A stretch of 64,000 bases of DNA from Ctena decussata (GCA_963989385.1 OZ022502.1:51391454-51455453), one strand, 5' to 3'; numbered from the stretch's first letter, positions 31,120-43,068 are shown. The notes: generated by a model from the letters alone, not told the origin. A program made the numbers and translations.

Positions 31120-32630
31120 CTACAACGAATCCATCGTGAGGATGTTGAGATTGCAGTAGCAGCACTGAAAGAGAGAAAGTCTACCGGAGTTGACAATATT
31201 CAAGCAGAACTTGTTCAAGTTAGCGGGGAGATCATGACTGACGTTTTAACAGAAATCTGTATCAAGAGCTCGAGAACAGAAGAATGGCCTACCCCATGGT
31301 CTTAGTTACTGATTATTACACTCCCTAAAAAGGGCAACTAAAGCTCTGCCAGAACTGCAGAACCACCAGCCTCATTAGTCATTCGAGCAAAGCTATGCTG
31401 AAAGTAATCTTGATCAGACTTTAACCTCAAGTCGAAGAGATAATCCCTGAAGAACAGGCTCGGTTCAGAGCTGGAAGGGGCACCACTAAACAGATATTCA
31501 ACCTCAGAATCTTGTGTGAAAAGTATCTCCAACATCAGGCAGTAAAATCTGTTCAATGACTTCATTGATTTCAAACAAGCCTCTGACAGCGTATGGCGTG
31601 CAGCCTTATGGACTACAATGCGGAAGTACAATATCAGTGCAAACCCAGTTTGCACCACTGAGCAGCTCTACGATAAGACAACGAGTGCAGTCCTGATGAA
31701 TGGCAGCACGGGAGAATGGTTCATAAGAGCATTTGGAGTAAGAGAAGGGTGTCTTCAATCACACCTTCTTCAACATTTTTCAAGAGCCGATCATATCTAA
31801 TGGAAGAACATGAAAGTTAGCATAGGCGGCAATAATAATTCCAATCTGCGGTTTGCCGAGAACATAGATGCTCTAGCGAGGAAGAAAAGGAACTAGAAGA
31901 CCTAGTTGGAAGTCTCAACAATAACTGCATACGGTAAAAATGTAGATAGTGCTAAGAGGACCAAACTGATGACAAACAGCGCCAATGGCATCCAGAGGAA
32001 GAGCAAGGTAAAATGACAGAAGCTGGGTACCATAACAAGCTTCAAATACCTTAGAGCAATTGTCTCAGATGGCTCAAAACCGGAGGATCTCTCAATGATT
32101 GCACAAGACATTGCAGCTTTTACAAAGCTAAAGCCATATCTTTTGGATCAAATGTGAAACTTATGCGCTCCTAGTCATTTCCATACTTCTGTATGTCTGT
32201 GAATCGTGGACCCCGACAGCAGTGTTAAAGAAAAGAACGCAGGCCTTTGAGATGAGATGCTACCGAAGGTTATTGAATATTTTGTACAAGGACCATATAA
32301 CCAATGAGGAGGTTCGCAGAAAGATCCAAGCAGCCATTTGAGAATATGATGAACTCCTGATCGTGGACAAGAAACGGAAACTAAGGTGGTTTGGCCACGT
32401 CTTAAGGTCTTCTGGCTTAGCAAAGACGATTCTACAGGGCACGGTGACAGGAAAAAAGAAGAGGTAGACAGACGAAGAGGTGGGAAGACATTATTAAACA
32501 ATTGACACTGATAGACTTTGCCAGTTCAACTAGGGCAGTTGAGAACAGGACAAGGGGAAAAGGAATTGTTGCGAAGTCATCTATGGTGCCTCAACGACTT
32601 TGCAAGGTTATGGGATAGAATAGAATAGAA
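31120..32630 (+). pseudogene. RTE-type LINE reverse transcriptase, decayed
   Basis: Ordered RT blocks across changing frames: AALKERKSTGVDNIQAELVQ at 31160-31222, then VEEIIPEEQARF near 31430, and KQIFNLRILCEKYLQHQ at 31480-31540. Further on, RFAEN stands near 31850 in place of the catalytic FADD box (both Asp lost). A thumb region with SFKYL-type remnants follows, then FGHVLRSSGLAKTILQGTVT near 32390-32445. At least a dozen stops or frame changes occur. It ends at ATGGGATAGAATAGAATAGA then ATAG (32609-32633), a short tandem 3' tail typical of RTE elements. It is non-functional. Confidence 0.78.
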
Positions 32631-32779
32631 TAGATGTAGTCCACGTTTGTATTAGCCATACGTGTGCAAGTTTTTGATATCGTCCTTCCGCATGGTGGCC
32701 CATACGGCTGCATGCAATACCACGTCAAAGACTTTTTTGAAATCCTAAGGATCTGTGACTCTCCCGAAAGAAACAAAGC

Positions 32780-34395
32780 ACATGCTCAGGACAAAAAAGA
32801 AAATCGCGAGTGCTTATTGAAAATTATATCTCATATTCGCTTCTTAGCGCGCCAGGGCTTTACATGGAGATGAAAATGAAAGCAACTTTGTTCAAATCAT
32901 GAGGCTATGTGGAGAAGATGATGTTAAATTACTTGACTGGATGAAAAGAAAAACAAACAAATACACCATTGCAGAAATGCAGAATGAAATGCTGCAAGTA
33001 ATGGCGCTCAAAATATTTAGGGAAATTGCTGATAATATCAGAAACTCAACATTTTTCTCAATAAAGGCTGTTGAGACAACTGACAAATCAAATCGTGAGC
33101 AAGTTGTAATTTTAATTGGATACGTTGATGACGATTTAATGGCCCATGAGATATTTATTGAACTTTCTACAGTTGAATCTCTTGTTGCTGTAACACTTAC
33201 TGGAGTTATTCAGGACTGTTTATTGAAGAATTGTTCATTAAAAAATGCAGAGGAAAGTGTTATGACGTTGCAAGTATCGTGTCAGGAACTAAGTCCAATC
33301 TCAGACGAAGAAAGCAGGTCTGTTAACACCTACTCTAACGGACACGCTTTAAATGTAGCTGCCAGTGGCTCTATAAAGCAGAGTAAAATAATGCAGGACG
33401 CTTTAGATACTACTTGCGAAATGTCCAAGCTTGTTAAGCATTCAGAAAGACGTGATACAATGTTTGAACAATTAAAACAAATGGCACCTGAAACACCAGG
33501 ATTCAGATTTTTTTAACCAACAATTAAGGTGGAGTGTTAGGGCTGACAGTCTTCAAAGTGTTGTGGACAATTTATCAGTTCTGCAGGAGCTATTTGATAC
33601 TTGTCAAAGGGTAGTGAAAGATACTAAAAGCGCATATTAACGGAGTTACTTCCCAGATGACACAATGAGCCGCGACACGAGAAAAACAACAACGTGGTTG
33701 TGCGCCCAGCGCAGACTCAGATCAGCCTGGGCATCCATCTTGTCTGATCAGAGTCTTCGCTAAGCGCTTTAAGGGTAGCTAAGGGTCTGTGCTACCTCCA
33801 TGCGGACAGCGAAGACTCTGATCAGACTGGGCGTATGCCCAGGCTGATCTGAGTCTGCACTGGGCGCACAGCCACTTTGTTGGTTTTCTCGTGTCGGGGC
33901 TCAATTTATTTTTCTGTTTGGCGTAATGCTAGGACAACTCATGTTGCAGCACACGGACAATTTGATTAAAGCTCTGTAACAAAGTGAGCTCTCAGCTGGA
34001 GAAGGACAAGTAGTGCTGGCTTCTACGCTGATTGATACTTTAGAGAAGCTAACAGCGGTTCGGAGTGATTTGGGTCTAAGTAATGAGTATATCTCACAGT
34101 GTTGACGTCAATGAACCTTCATTACCCAGGAGACGCAAGGTTCTGAAACTCTTCAATATTGCATCTGGTGAAACGTCGTTCCCAGATTCCGTTTCCGACA
34201 CGTTCCGTCGACACTTTCATGAAGCATTAGAACCTCAAAGATCGATTTAACCACCCGGGTTACACGATCTACAGAAATCTCCAGGAACTGATTCTCAAGG
34301 CTTTGACATCAGCGCCTGTAATGTATCAGGATGAACTGGACTTGGTTGTGGACGCCTATAGCAATGGCTTTCAGAAAAACAATCATAAGGTGCAA
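32780..34395 (+). pseudogene. ZMYM1-like hAT-family transposase, broken and interrupted
   Basis: An ordered match to the DUF4371/hAT region of zinc-finger-MYM-type-1-like transposases. CLLKIISHIRFLARQG (about 32813-32860) leads, then the main frame 32899-33516 with RLCGEDDVKLLDWMKRKT, KYTIAEMQNEMLQVMALKI, ETTDKSNREQ and NGHALNVAA. RWSVRADSLQSVVDNLSVLQ then ELFDTC follows at 33528-33605. After the nested MITE, FLFGVMLGQLMLQHTDNLI and PGYTIYRNLQELILKA (about 34255-34300). The first catalytic Asp appears as Val (AVETTD), the CYD segment is out of frame (33252-33310), and frameshifts and stops occur at several points. No zinc finger is left at the N-terminus. Inactive. Confidence 0.75.
33667..33902. 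mobile_element. Palindromic MITE family P, copy B, nested in the hAT pseudogene
   Basis: Ends GAGCCGCGACACGAGAAAAA and inverted GAGCCCCGACACGAGAAAAC, 236 bp. Coding sequence continues in the same frame on both sides (..GVTSQMTQ before, FLFGVMLG after), which shows the exact insertion point. The flanks read CAAT and AATT, so the 4-bp duplication has one mismatch or is offset. Confidence 0.88.
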
Positions 34396-34430
34396 CTTTA
34401 AACCCTCGGTTCAGCCATGTAACACTTTGG

Positions 34431-34513
34431 TAAGACTGGTCGGATGCCCAGGCTGATTTCAGTCTTCGATGATCGCACATGCCACTTTGTTGGTTTTGTC
34501 ATGTCACAGCTCA
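34431..34513. mobile_element. Half copy of palindromic MITE family P (copy C)
   Basis: Only the right arm is present (AGACTGGTCGGATGCCCAGG ... CACTTTGTTGGTTTTGTCAT ... AGCTCA). The left arm is gone and the border lies within the end of the hAT pseudogene. Confidence 0.75.
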
Positions 34514-34519
34514 AAATTT

Positions 34520-35060
34520 GAATTTCAGAGTGACATTGTTGAACGATGCTTATATACTGGGGATAAATCATACTTACTGAAACTTTGGTTTATCATTGAA
34601 GTTGCTTACCTTGGACTTTTATGAAAATTCGAAAATTCCTCGAGGACGTCGGAAAGGAATATTTCTACTCTTATATTTACACTTTGATCCGTAGTTTCAA
34701 AATCGAGGTACATAAAAAAAGAAAGGAAGAAAGAAAAAAAAAAAGAACATTAACGGCCGAAAGGCCGTAACAGCTATTTGGCGTAATATGAACGTTATAA
34801 ATCAAATTGCTCAGTAAAAACGTTAGTTTGACACTTGCATGGCGACTGTCCATTATCGGCAAATATGGAAGACAAAATTGCCCCATACCAACTACGTCCA
34901 TTTAAGGAAAGTCACTACCAAGTGTAAATATAAGGAAAATGAGGCAATTATAGAAGAAAGATGGCGTATCGTGCAAAAACAGCGGCAACTCGGAGCACCG
35001 GCACACCTACACAGTGTGACCAGTCTTAGCTTTTCTGTATAGACACCGCAAAATATATAA
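34520..35060. other. No gene seen
   Basis: Short frames only. An A/G-rich stretch lies at 34712-34745. Confidence 0.5.
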
Positions 35061-35063
35061 AAT

Positions 35064-35301
35064 GAGCCGCGTCACAAAATCAACATAGTGACATGTGCGT
35101 CCAGGAAAGACTCATATCAGCCAGGGCATCCGCCTAGTCTGACCACAGTCTTCGCTTTCAGGGTGAAGGTAGCTTAGACCCTTAGCTACACTATAAGCGC
35201 ACAGCAAAGATTCAGGTCAGCCTGGGCAGATGCCCAGGCTGATCTGAGTCTTTCCTGGGCGCACATATCACTTTGTTGATTTTTTTTCAGTGTCGCGGTT
35301 T
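35064..35301. mobile_element. Palindromic MITE family P, copy D
   Basis: Begins GAGCCGCGTCACAAAATCAA and ends with the inverted equivalent TGTCGCGGTTT. The arms carry CAGCCTGGGCAGATGCCCAGG at the centre right. It is older than the other copies. The flanks are AAAT and ATAT, one mismatch from a 4-bp duplication. Confidence 0.82.
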
Positions 35302-35554
35302 ATATAAGAGCTAAATAATTAGATCATTTGGAAGCAAAAATACACCAAGAAACGAAAATAGCAGACTCGGTTTAACTGAGTCTGAACTTTTCTCGTGTCA
35401 CTACACAGTTGGAGTATCGTAGGTTATCGACAAACATCTTTTCCGTTTTATTATTATTTTGAACGACTGATATTAGCAGAGGTATTGTTCCAATTTGTTC
35501 TTATTGCCAGGGTTGGTGCTTTTGGGAAGACTGTTGTGTGGGCGGTGGTTGTTT

Positions 35555-35930
35555 TTTGTTGGGTTGAACAACTAAGTATCTGATGGATCAAGGCAGAACA
35601 AAAGGCGAGGGTTGGCCGACCACAAACCGGTTAAGCCCATACTGGCCGTCTAAAGGCGGCAATTATGTTTTGGTTCTTCTTGGTTGTTTTATGTGTTGTT
35701 AGTTGCTATGTCTGTTATTGACATATTGTTTGTGATGTTCAGGCTAGCCCGTTGTCCACCTACATGGGAAATGCCTGTTCACATGGCTGCCGCCTGTGTT
35801 GTCTTTGATGTTGACTAATTTTATGTTGTCTCTTTCCCACATTGTGTCCTGGGTTGAATCTGGGATTAGATTGTGTCAGTTCCTGACAATTTTCTTCCTT
35901 ACTTTTTTTCTTTCTTATTTTAAAACAAGG
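35555..35930 (+). mobile_element. LINE 3'-end fragment (same family as 29139-30320)
   Basis: Contains TTGGGTTGAACAACTAAGTA, GGTTGTTTTATGTGTTGTTA and a terminal GGGTTGAATCTGGGATTAGA then TTGTGTCAGTTCCTGAC, ending in a T-rich tract. The terminal part matches the 3' UTR at 30260-30320. No coding part is present. Confidence 0.6.
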
Positions 35931-35939
35931 TTATATTAG

Positions 35940-36320
35940 TTGTTGTTTTGGGTTTAACGGCCTCATTAAGACAGCTTTGTAGTATATGCCGAGCCGTTTC
36001 TTGAAAGCCGTCTTTTATTCACTGTATAAAGGATATAAAATGCAAAAAATCGACTGAAGGCTTATTTTTTGTTTAGCAAGGAACCTTATTATCTCATATT
36101 TTAACTTTAAATGTTAAGAGATAATATATAACCAAGAGATCTCATCCAACGCCATGATGACAAAGCCAAGATGTATTCATACACCTTAATTGTGATATAA
36201 CCCATTTATACACAGTGGACTCCTCTATTATTATAAATTAGAAGAGGCTAGTCATCATTTGAGGTGCATTTACTTTTTTTTTTATTTATTTATTTTTATA
36301 GAAATTGGTGTAAATTTATG
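35940..36320. other. No gene seen
   Basis: AT-rich, no frame or repeat delimited. A T/ATTT-rich run lies at 36272-36300. Confidence 0.5.
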
Positions 36321-36321
36321 T

Positions 36322-36383
36322 AAACAGTGAAGACCCAGATCAGGCGCCGCGTTCTGCGGCGTCTGATCTGGGTCGCACTGTTT
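36322..36383. repeat. 62-bp near-perfect hairpin
   Basis: AAACAGTG then AAGACCCAGATCAGGCGCCG pairs with CGGCGTCTGATCTGGGTC then CACTGTTT, leaving a loop of a few bases. It is the same family as the hairpin at 2162-2238 and the nine-hairpin array at 59296-60433. Confidence 0.85.
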
Positions 36384-36837
36384 GCCCATGTCCTTTTTAT
36401 GGGACGCCAGGCATTAATGGGTTAAAGTTTTTCTTTTCTTTCTCTCCCGCCTTTTTTTGCTCTTTGCACGTGCAAAAGGCATATTTTCCCATTCACATTA
36501 ATTTATTGGACTTGTTTACAACACCACCTTCCATTTTTCGCTGTAGCACCGTTTTATCCGATCAAGAACAATGTTAGTTTGCGTACCGTTCATTAGGTCT
36601 ACAGTCTTTAGCTTTTAACTTTTCTTTGTTTCCAGAAATGAAAACGGACAGGCGACAATCTTGTTATTCGGCCCATTAGGTAGAGTGGTCATCATCTAAT
36701 GGCAATTTGAATAGCAATAAGCAAAATGGTGTCTGAAATGTGTGCCAGTCAGAGCGTCAGTTATTTCCTCTAAGATAAACAAAGATTCGGACGCTGCTTT
36801 GTCAGGTCCGCCATGGACTTCGATAGCGTGATTCCGG
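36384..36837. other. No gene seen; left flank of the foldback element
   Basis: Contains no recognised repeat. It ends in GGTGACTGAAGC, the left copy of the target duplication. Confidence 0.5.
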
Positions 36838-36847
36838 TGACTGAAGC
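36838..36847 (+). repeat. Left target-site duplication of the foldback element
   Basis: TGACTGAAGC, repeated exactly at 50297-50306 on the other side of the 13.4-kb element. The next base differs (G here, T there), so the duplication is 10 bp, or 11 with one mismatch. Confidence 0.8.
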
Positions 36848-37035
36848 GGCTCGGTAAAATTAGCAGAACGAAAATTCTGCAGAAAATTCTGCAGAAGATT
36901 CTGCAGAATTTTCTGCAGAATTTTCTGCAGAAAAAGTGGTAAAGTTAGCGAAATAAATATTCTGCAGAATTTTCTGCAGAATTTTCTGCAGAAAAAGTGG
37001 TAAGGATAGCGAATTGAAAATTCTGCAAAATTTAG
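36848..37035 (+). repeat. Left terminal block: TIR plus eight TTCTGCAGAA palindromes
   Basis: Five palindromes at 12-bp spacing, the spacer AAAGTGGTAAAGTTAGCGAA, then three more, and AAAGTGGTAAGGATAGCGAA. The order and spacers are repeated inverted at 50110-50296. The short-period repeats lie outside the long-period ones. Confidence 0.92.
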
Positions 37036-40000
37036 CAGTTTTTATTTCTTTGTTCTGTCATCTATAGGCCACAAAATGTGAGTGCGAACCGTTTACCGCA
37101 CTACTCTATCTCATATGTGGACCGAGATATTCACAAAAATCGCATATTTTCTTCTGCTGGAAAGTAGCAGAACGACATTTCAGAAACCCTTTATTTGAAA
37201 AGTTTAATTTCTATGTTCTGTCATCTGGATGCCACAAAATGTGAGTGAGCGCCGCTTACCGCACTACTCTATCACATAAGTGGACCGAGATATTCACAAA
37301 AATCGCATATTTTCTTCTGCTAGAGAGTAGCAGAACGAAATTTCAGAAACCCTTTGTTAGCAAAGTTTGATTTCTATGTTCTGTCATGTAGAGGCCATAA
37401 AATGTGAGTGAGCGCCGTTTACCGCACCTCTCTATCTCATAAGTGGACCGAGATATTTACAAAATTCGCATATTTTCTTCTGCTGGAAAGTAGCAGAACG
37501 AAATTTCAGAAACCCTTTGTTTGCAAAGTTTGATTTCTATATTCTGTCATCTGGAGGCCACAAAATGTGAGTGAGCGCCGTTTACCGCACTACTCTATCT
37601 CATAAGTGGATCGAGATATTCACAAAAATCGCATATTTTCTTCTGCTAGAGAGTAGCAGAACGAAATTTCAGAAACCCTTTGTAAGCAAAGTTTGGTCTC
37701 TATGTTCTGTCATCTGGAGGCCACAAAAAGTGAGTGAGCGCCGTTTACCGCACTACTCTATCTCATAAGTGGACCGAGATATTCACAAAAATCGCATATT
37801 TTCTTCTGCTAGAGAGTAGCAGAACGAAATTTCAGAAACCCTTTGTTAGCAAAGTTTGATTTCTATGTTCTGTCGTGTAGAGGCCATAAAATGTGAGTGA
37901 GCGCCGTTTACCGCACCTCTATATCTCATAAGTGGACCGATATATTCACAAAAATCGCATATTTTCTTCTGCTGGAAAGTAGCAGAACGAAATTTCAGAA
38001 ACCCTTTGTTTGCAAAGTTTGATTTCTATGTTCTGTCATCTTGAGGCCACAAAATTTGAGTGAGCGCCGTTTACTGCACTACTCTATCTCATAAGTGGAC
38101 CGAGATATTCACAAAAATCGCATATTTTCTTCTGCTAGAGAGTAGCAGAACGAAATATCAGAAACCCTTTGTAGGCAACGTTTGATTTCTATGTTCTGTC
38201 ATCTGGAGGCCACAAAAAGTGAGTGAGCGCCATTTACCGCACTACTCTATCTCATAAATGGACCGAGATATTCACAAAAATCGCATATTTTCTTCTGCTG
38301 GAAAGTAGCAGAACGAAATTTCAGAAACCCTTTGTTAGCAAAGTTTGATTTCTATGTTCTGTCATCTGGAGGCCACAAAAAGTGAGTGAGCGCCGTTTAC
38401 CGCACTACTCTATGTCATAAGAGAACCGAGATATTCACAAAAATCGCATATTTTCTTCTGCTGGAAAGTAGCAGAACGAAATTTCAAACACCCTTTGTTA
38501 GCAAAGTTTGAGTTCTATGTTCTGTCATCTGGAGGCCACAAAAAGTGAGTGAGCGCCGTTTACCGCACTACTCTATCTCATAAGTGGACCGAGATATTCA
38601 CAAAAATCGCATAATTTCTTCTGCTAGAGAGTAGCAGAACGAAATTTCAGAAACCCTTTGTAGGCAAAGTTTGATTTCTATGTTCTGTCATCTGGAGGCC
38701 ACAAAATGTGAGTGAGCGCCGTTTACCGCACTACTCTATCTCATAAGTGGACCGAGATATTCACAAAAATCGCATATTTTCTTCTGCTGGAAAGTAGCAG
38801 AACGAAATTTCAGAAACCCGTTGTTTGCAAAGTCTGATTTCTATGTTCTGTCATCTGAAGGCCACAAAATGTGAGTGAGCGCCGTTTACCGCACTACTCT
38901 ATCTCATGATTGGACCGAGATATTCACAAAAATCGCATATTTTCTTCTGCTGGAAAGTAGCAGATCGAAATTTCGGAAACCCTTTGTAGGCAAAGTTTGA
39001 TTTCTATGTTCTGTCATCTGGAGGCCACAAAAAGTGAGTGAGCGCCGTTTACCGCACTACTCTATCTCATAAGTGGACCGAGATATTCACAAAATCGCAT
39101 ATTTTCTTCTGCTGGAAAGTAGCAGAACGAAATTTCAGAAACCCTTTATTTGAAAAGTTTAATTTCTATGTTCTGTCATCTGGATGCCACAAAATGTGAG
39201 TGAGCGCCGTTTACCGCACTACTCTATCTCATAAGTGGACCGAGATATTCACAAAAATTGCATATTTTCTTCTGCTGGAAAGTAGCAGAACGAAATTTCA
39301 GAAACCCTTTGTTAGCAAAGTTTATTTCTATGTTCTGTCATCTGGAGGCCACAAAATTTGAGTGAGCGCCGTTTACCGCACTACTCTATCTCATAAGAGG
39401 ACCGAGATATTCACAAAAATCGCATATTTTCTTCTGCTGGAAAGTAGCAGAACGAAATTTCAAAAACCCTTTGTTAGCAAAGTTTGAGTTCTATGTTCTG
39501 TCATCTGGAGGCCACAAAAAGTGAGTGAGCGCCGTTTACCGCACTACTCTATCTCATAGGTGGACCGAGATATTCACAAAAATCGCATATTTTCTTCTGC
39601 TAGAGAGTAGCAGAACGAAATTTCAGAAACCCTTTGTTTGCAAAGTTTGATTTCTATGTTCTGTTATGAAGAGGCCACAAAATGTGAGTGAGCGCCATTT
39701 ACCGCACTACTCTATCTCATAAATGGACCGAGATATTCACAAAAATCGCATATTTTCTTCTGCTGGAAAGTAGCAGAACGAAATTTCAGAAACCCTTTGT
39801 TAGCAAAGTTTGATTTCTATGTTCTGTCATCTGGAGGCCACAAAAAGTGAGTGAGCGCCGTTTACCGCACTACTCTATCTCATAAGTGGACCGAGATATT
39901 CACAAAATCGCATATTTTCTTCTGCTGGAAAGTAGCAGAACGAAATTTCAGAAACCCTTTATTTGAAAAGTTTAATTTCTATTTTCTGTCATCTGGATGC

Positions 40001-41620
40001 CACAAAATGTGAGTGAGCGCCGTTTACCGCACTACTCTATCTCATAAGTGGACCGAGATATTCACAAAAATCGCATATTTTCTTCTGCTAGAGAGTAGCA
40101 GAACGAAATTTCAGAAACCCTTTGTTAGCAAAGTTTGATTTCTATGTTCTGTCATCTGGAGGCCACAAAATGTGAGTGAGCGCCGTTTACCGAACTACTC
40201 TATCTCATAAGTGGACCGATATATTCACAAAAATCGCATATTTTCTTCTGCTAGAGAGTAGCAGAACGAAATATCAGAAACCCTTTGTAGGCAACGTTTG
40301 ATTTCTATGTTCTGTCATCTGGAGGCCACAAAAAGTGAGTGAGCGCCGTTTTCCGCACTACTCTATCTCATAAGTGGACCGAGATATTCACAAAAATCGC
40401 ATATTTTCTTCTGCTGGAAAGTAGCAGAACGAAATTTCAGAAACTGTTTATTTGAAAAGTTTAATTTCTATGTTCTGTCATCTGGATGCCACAAAATGTG
40501 AGTGAGCACCGTTTACCGCACTACTCTGTCTCATAAGTGGACCGAGATATTCACAAAAATCGCATATTTTCTTCTGCTGGAAAGTAGCAGAACGAAATTT
40601 CAGAAACCCTTTGTTAGCAAAGTTTGATTTCTATGTTCTGTCATCTGGAGGCCACAAAATGTGAGTGAGTGCCGTTTACCGCACTACTCTATCTCATAAG
40701 TGGACCGAGATATTCACAAAAATCGCATATTTTCTTCTGCTGGAAAGTAGCAGAACGAAATTTCAGAAACCCTTTGTTAGCAATGTTTGATTTCTATGTT
40801 CTGTCATCTGGAGGCCACAAAAAGTGAGTGAGCGCCGTTTACCGCACTACTCTATCTCATAAGAGGACCGAGATATTCACAAAAATCGCATATTTTCTTC
40901 TGCTGGAAAGTAGCAGAACGAAATTTCAGAAACCCTTTGTTAGCAAAGTTTGAGTTCTATGTTCTGTCATCTGGAGGCCACAAAAAGTGACTGAGCGCCG
41001 TTTTCCGCACTACTCTATCTCATAAGTGGACCGAGATATTCACAAAAATCGCATATTTTCTTCTGCTGGAAAGTAGCAGAACGAAATTTCAGAAACTCTT
41101 TATTTGAAAAGTTTAATTTCTATGTTCTGTCATCTGGATGCCACAAAATGTGAGTGAGCACCGTTTACCGCACTACTCTGTCTCATAAGTGGACCGAGAT
41201 ATTCACAAAAATCGCATATTTTCCTCTGCTGGAAAGTAGCAGAACGAATTTTCAGAAACCCTTTGTTTGCAAAGTTTGATTTCTGTGTTCTGTTATCTGG
41301 AGGCCACAAAAAGTGTGTGTGCGCCGTTTACCGCACTACTCTATCTCATAAGTGGACCGAGATATTCACAAAAATCGCATATTTTCTTCTGCTGGAAAGT
41401 AGCAAAACGAAATTTCAGAAACCCTTTGTTAGCAGAGTTTGATTTCTATACGCTGTCATCTGGAGGCCACAAAATGTGAGTGAGCACCGTTTACCACACT
41501 ACTCTATCTCATAAGTGGACCGAGATATTCTCAAAAATCGCATAAATTCTTCTGCTGGAAAGTAGCAGAACGAAATTAAAGAAACCCTTTGTTAGCAAAG
41601 ATTGATTTCTATGTTCTGTC
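37036..41620 (+). repeat. 163-bp satellite array, left arm (~28 units)
   Basis: The unit contains TTCTATGTTCTGTCATCTGG, AGGCCACAAAATGTGAGTGA, GCGCCGTTTACCGCACTACT, CATAAGTGGACCGAGATATT, ATCGCATATTTTCTTCTGCT and AGCAGAACGAAATTTCAGAA. The 163-bp period was checked at 37211, 37374 and 37537. Two main variants alternate irregularly (GGAAAG or AGAGAG inside TTCTGCT..AGCAGAA, which is itself a small hairpin). Short frames in it are repeat translations. It ends at TTCTGTCA before unique sequence. Confidence 0.95.
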
Positions 41621-42264
41621 ACATGTAGATTTGTGATGGTCACTGAAAATAAAGAAAATACACAAAAAGCGGCCATAGCGGACCGCCATTCCCGCCAAAA
41701 ATGAAGACTGGATACGCCCAGCAATCATAATTAATCAGGATAAAGTTATACCATGAATAATTTTAAGCCCTTCCTTTAATCGACTTCTGACAGTTAATTG
41801 GCTGAAAAAAACTCGCGTGCACAGATTAGAGGTTAATGCTTTTGTAAAATTATTTACCCCACCAATCATAAAATTCAAAACATGCTTGCAGAAACGCGTG
41901 TGGAAGTCAGTCAATTTATGACTACAAAATATTCGTGGATATTCAAGAAGGGTACGCATTGATATATCGTCTCTGCCTCCGTAACAAAGATGTTTTCGTT
42001 GAAGATTTTTTGAACAAATCTTAATTATGTTGCATACAACTAACCAGAATCATAATTTTGTAATTATTTTGTAAAGAAATACGAGGGAGTATACCTTTAA
42101 ATAAACATATTTTAGTCGTGCACAAACAACACAAAACATTACCAATCCAACACCTACTGCAAGCAGAGGCAGGCCCTTGCCCTCCATCAGGATGACGTGG
42201 TTCTACGACCTTGTCAACAGAAGGTAAGTTGTATCGAGTTATGGAAGGCTGATAATGAAAGATA
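41621..42264. other. Middle of the foldback element, left part, no gene
   Basis: Non-repetitive, no convincing frame. At 42150-42175, CACCTACTGCAAGCAGAGGC resembles words in the element at 51068-51314. Confidence 0.5.
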
Positions 42265-42946
42265 TACTGTTCACAAAAAGTAGGGGATATTAAGTCATTA
42301 AAAATTGTATAAATTCATCTGAAACGGCAAGTATCCATCAGACAAATATTCGATAAGACATTTTGCATTACAATTTAGATGGTGTATCCTGTCACGTGAC
42401 CTGCGTGTCATTCGTTTTAGACAGGGGGTCAACACCCGAATTTCACACGAATCTGGTATCGAAACAGATTGTTTTTAGATTACAAAATTTACAGAGAAAC
42501 ACTTGTCATGCTTCATTTAACAAACTAAAAATTGGGTTTACACACTCTTTCATCAAAATAATGAGTGCAAGCCATAAACGTCTAAATATTTCGGTAACTC
42601 GATGCACCTGTACGAATTTTGTTTTCTGGTTTTCTTCCCAACATAACAGTTTTGAAGAAGAAGAAAAATCTTTTAGCATACAAAACTTAAAAGTGCATAA
42701 AACGGTTAGCTTAGTTGAAGAATTTGAATAAATTTTTGTTCGAATTTACCACATTTTAGTCCTGACCCCCTGTATGAAACAAATTGTATGCAGATCACGT
42801 GACAGGATATATTGTCTAAACCTTCATGAAAAGTGTCTTAACAGATAGTTATCTCATCAATATTTAGCGTTTCATATGAATATCACATTTGTTGTAGATG
42901 CTACAATTTTTCATACCTGAAAATCCCCTACTTTTTGTGAACAGTA
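42265..42946. mobile_element. 682-bp element with long inverted ends, mariner-type
   Basis: The ends are TACTGTTCACAAAAAGTAGG then GGAT at both sides, inverted, with TA flanks (42263-42264 and 42947-42948). A second inverted block inside (TCCTGTCACGTGAC at 42387 and GTCACGTGACAGGATAT at 42797, GACAGGGGGTCA and TGACCCCCTGT) extends the inverted arms to about 170 bp. The 122-codon frame at 42363-42731 has no transposase motif and is probably non-coding filler. It lies nested in the middle of the foldback element. Confidence 0.75.
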
Positions 42947-43068
42947 TATGATTGAAATACTGGTTTAACCGCATGCCAACTTAAATATTTCTTCAGATTC
43001 CAAAAGGCTATCTCTATACAAAATGCTTAAGTCAGATGTTTTTCACGTCGTTTCTTCTCAGTGACAAG

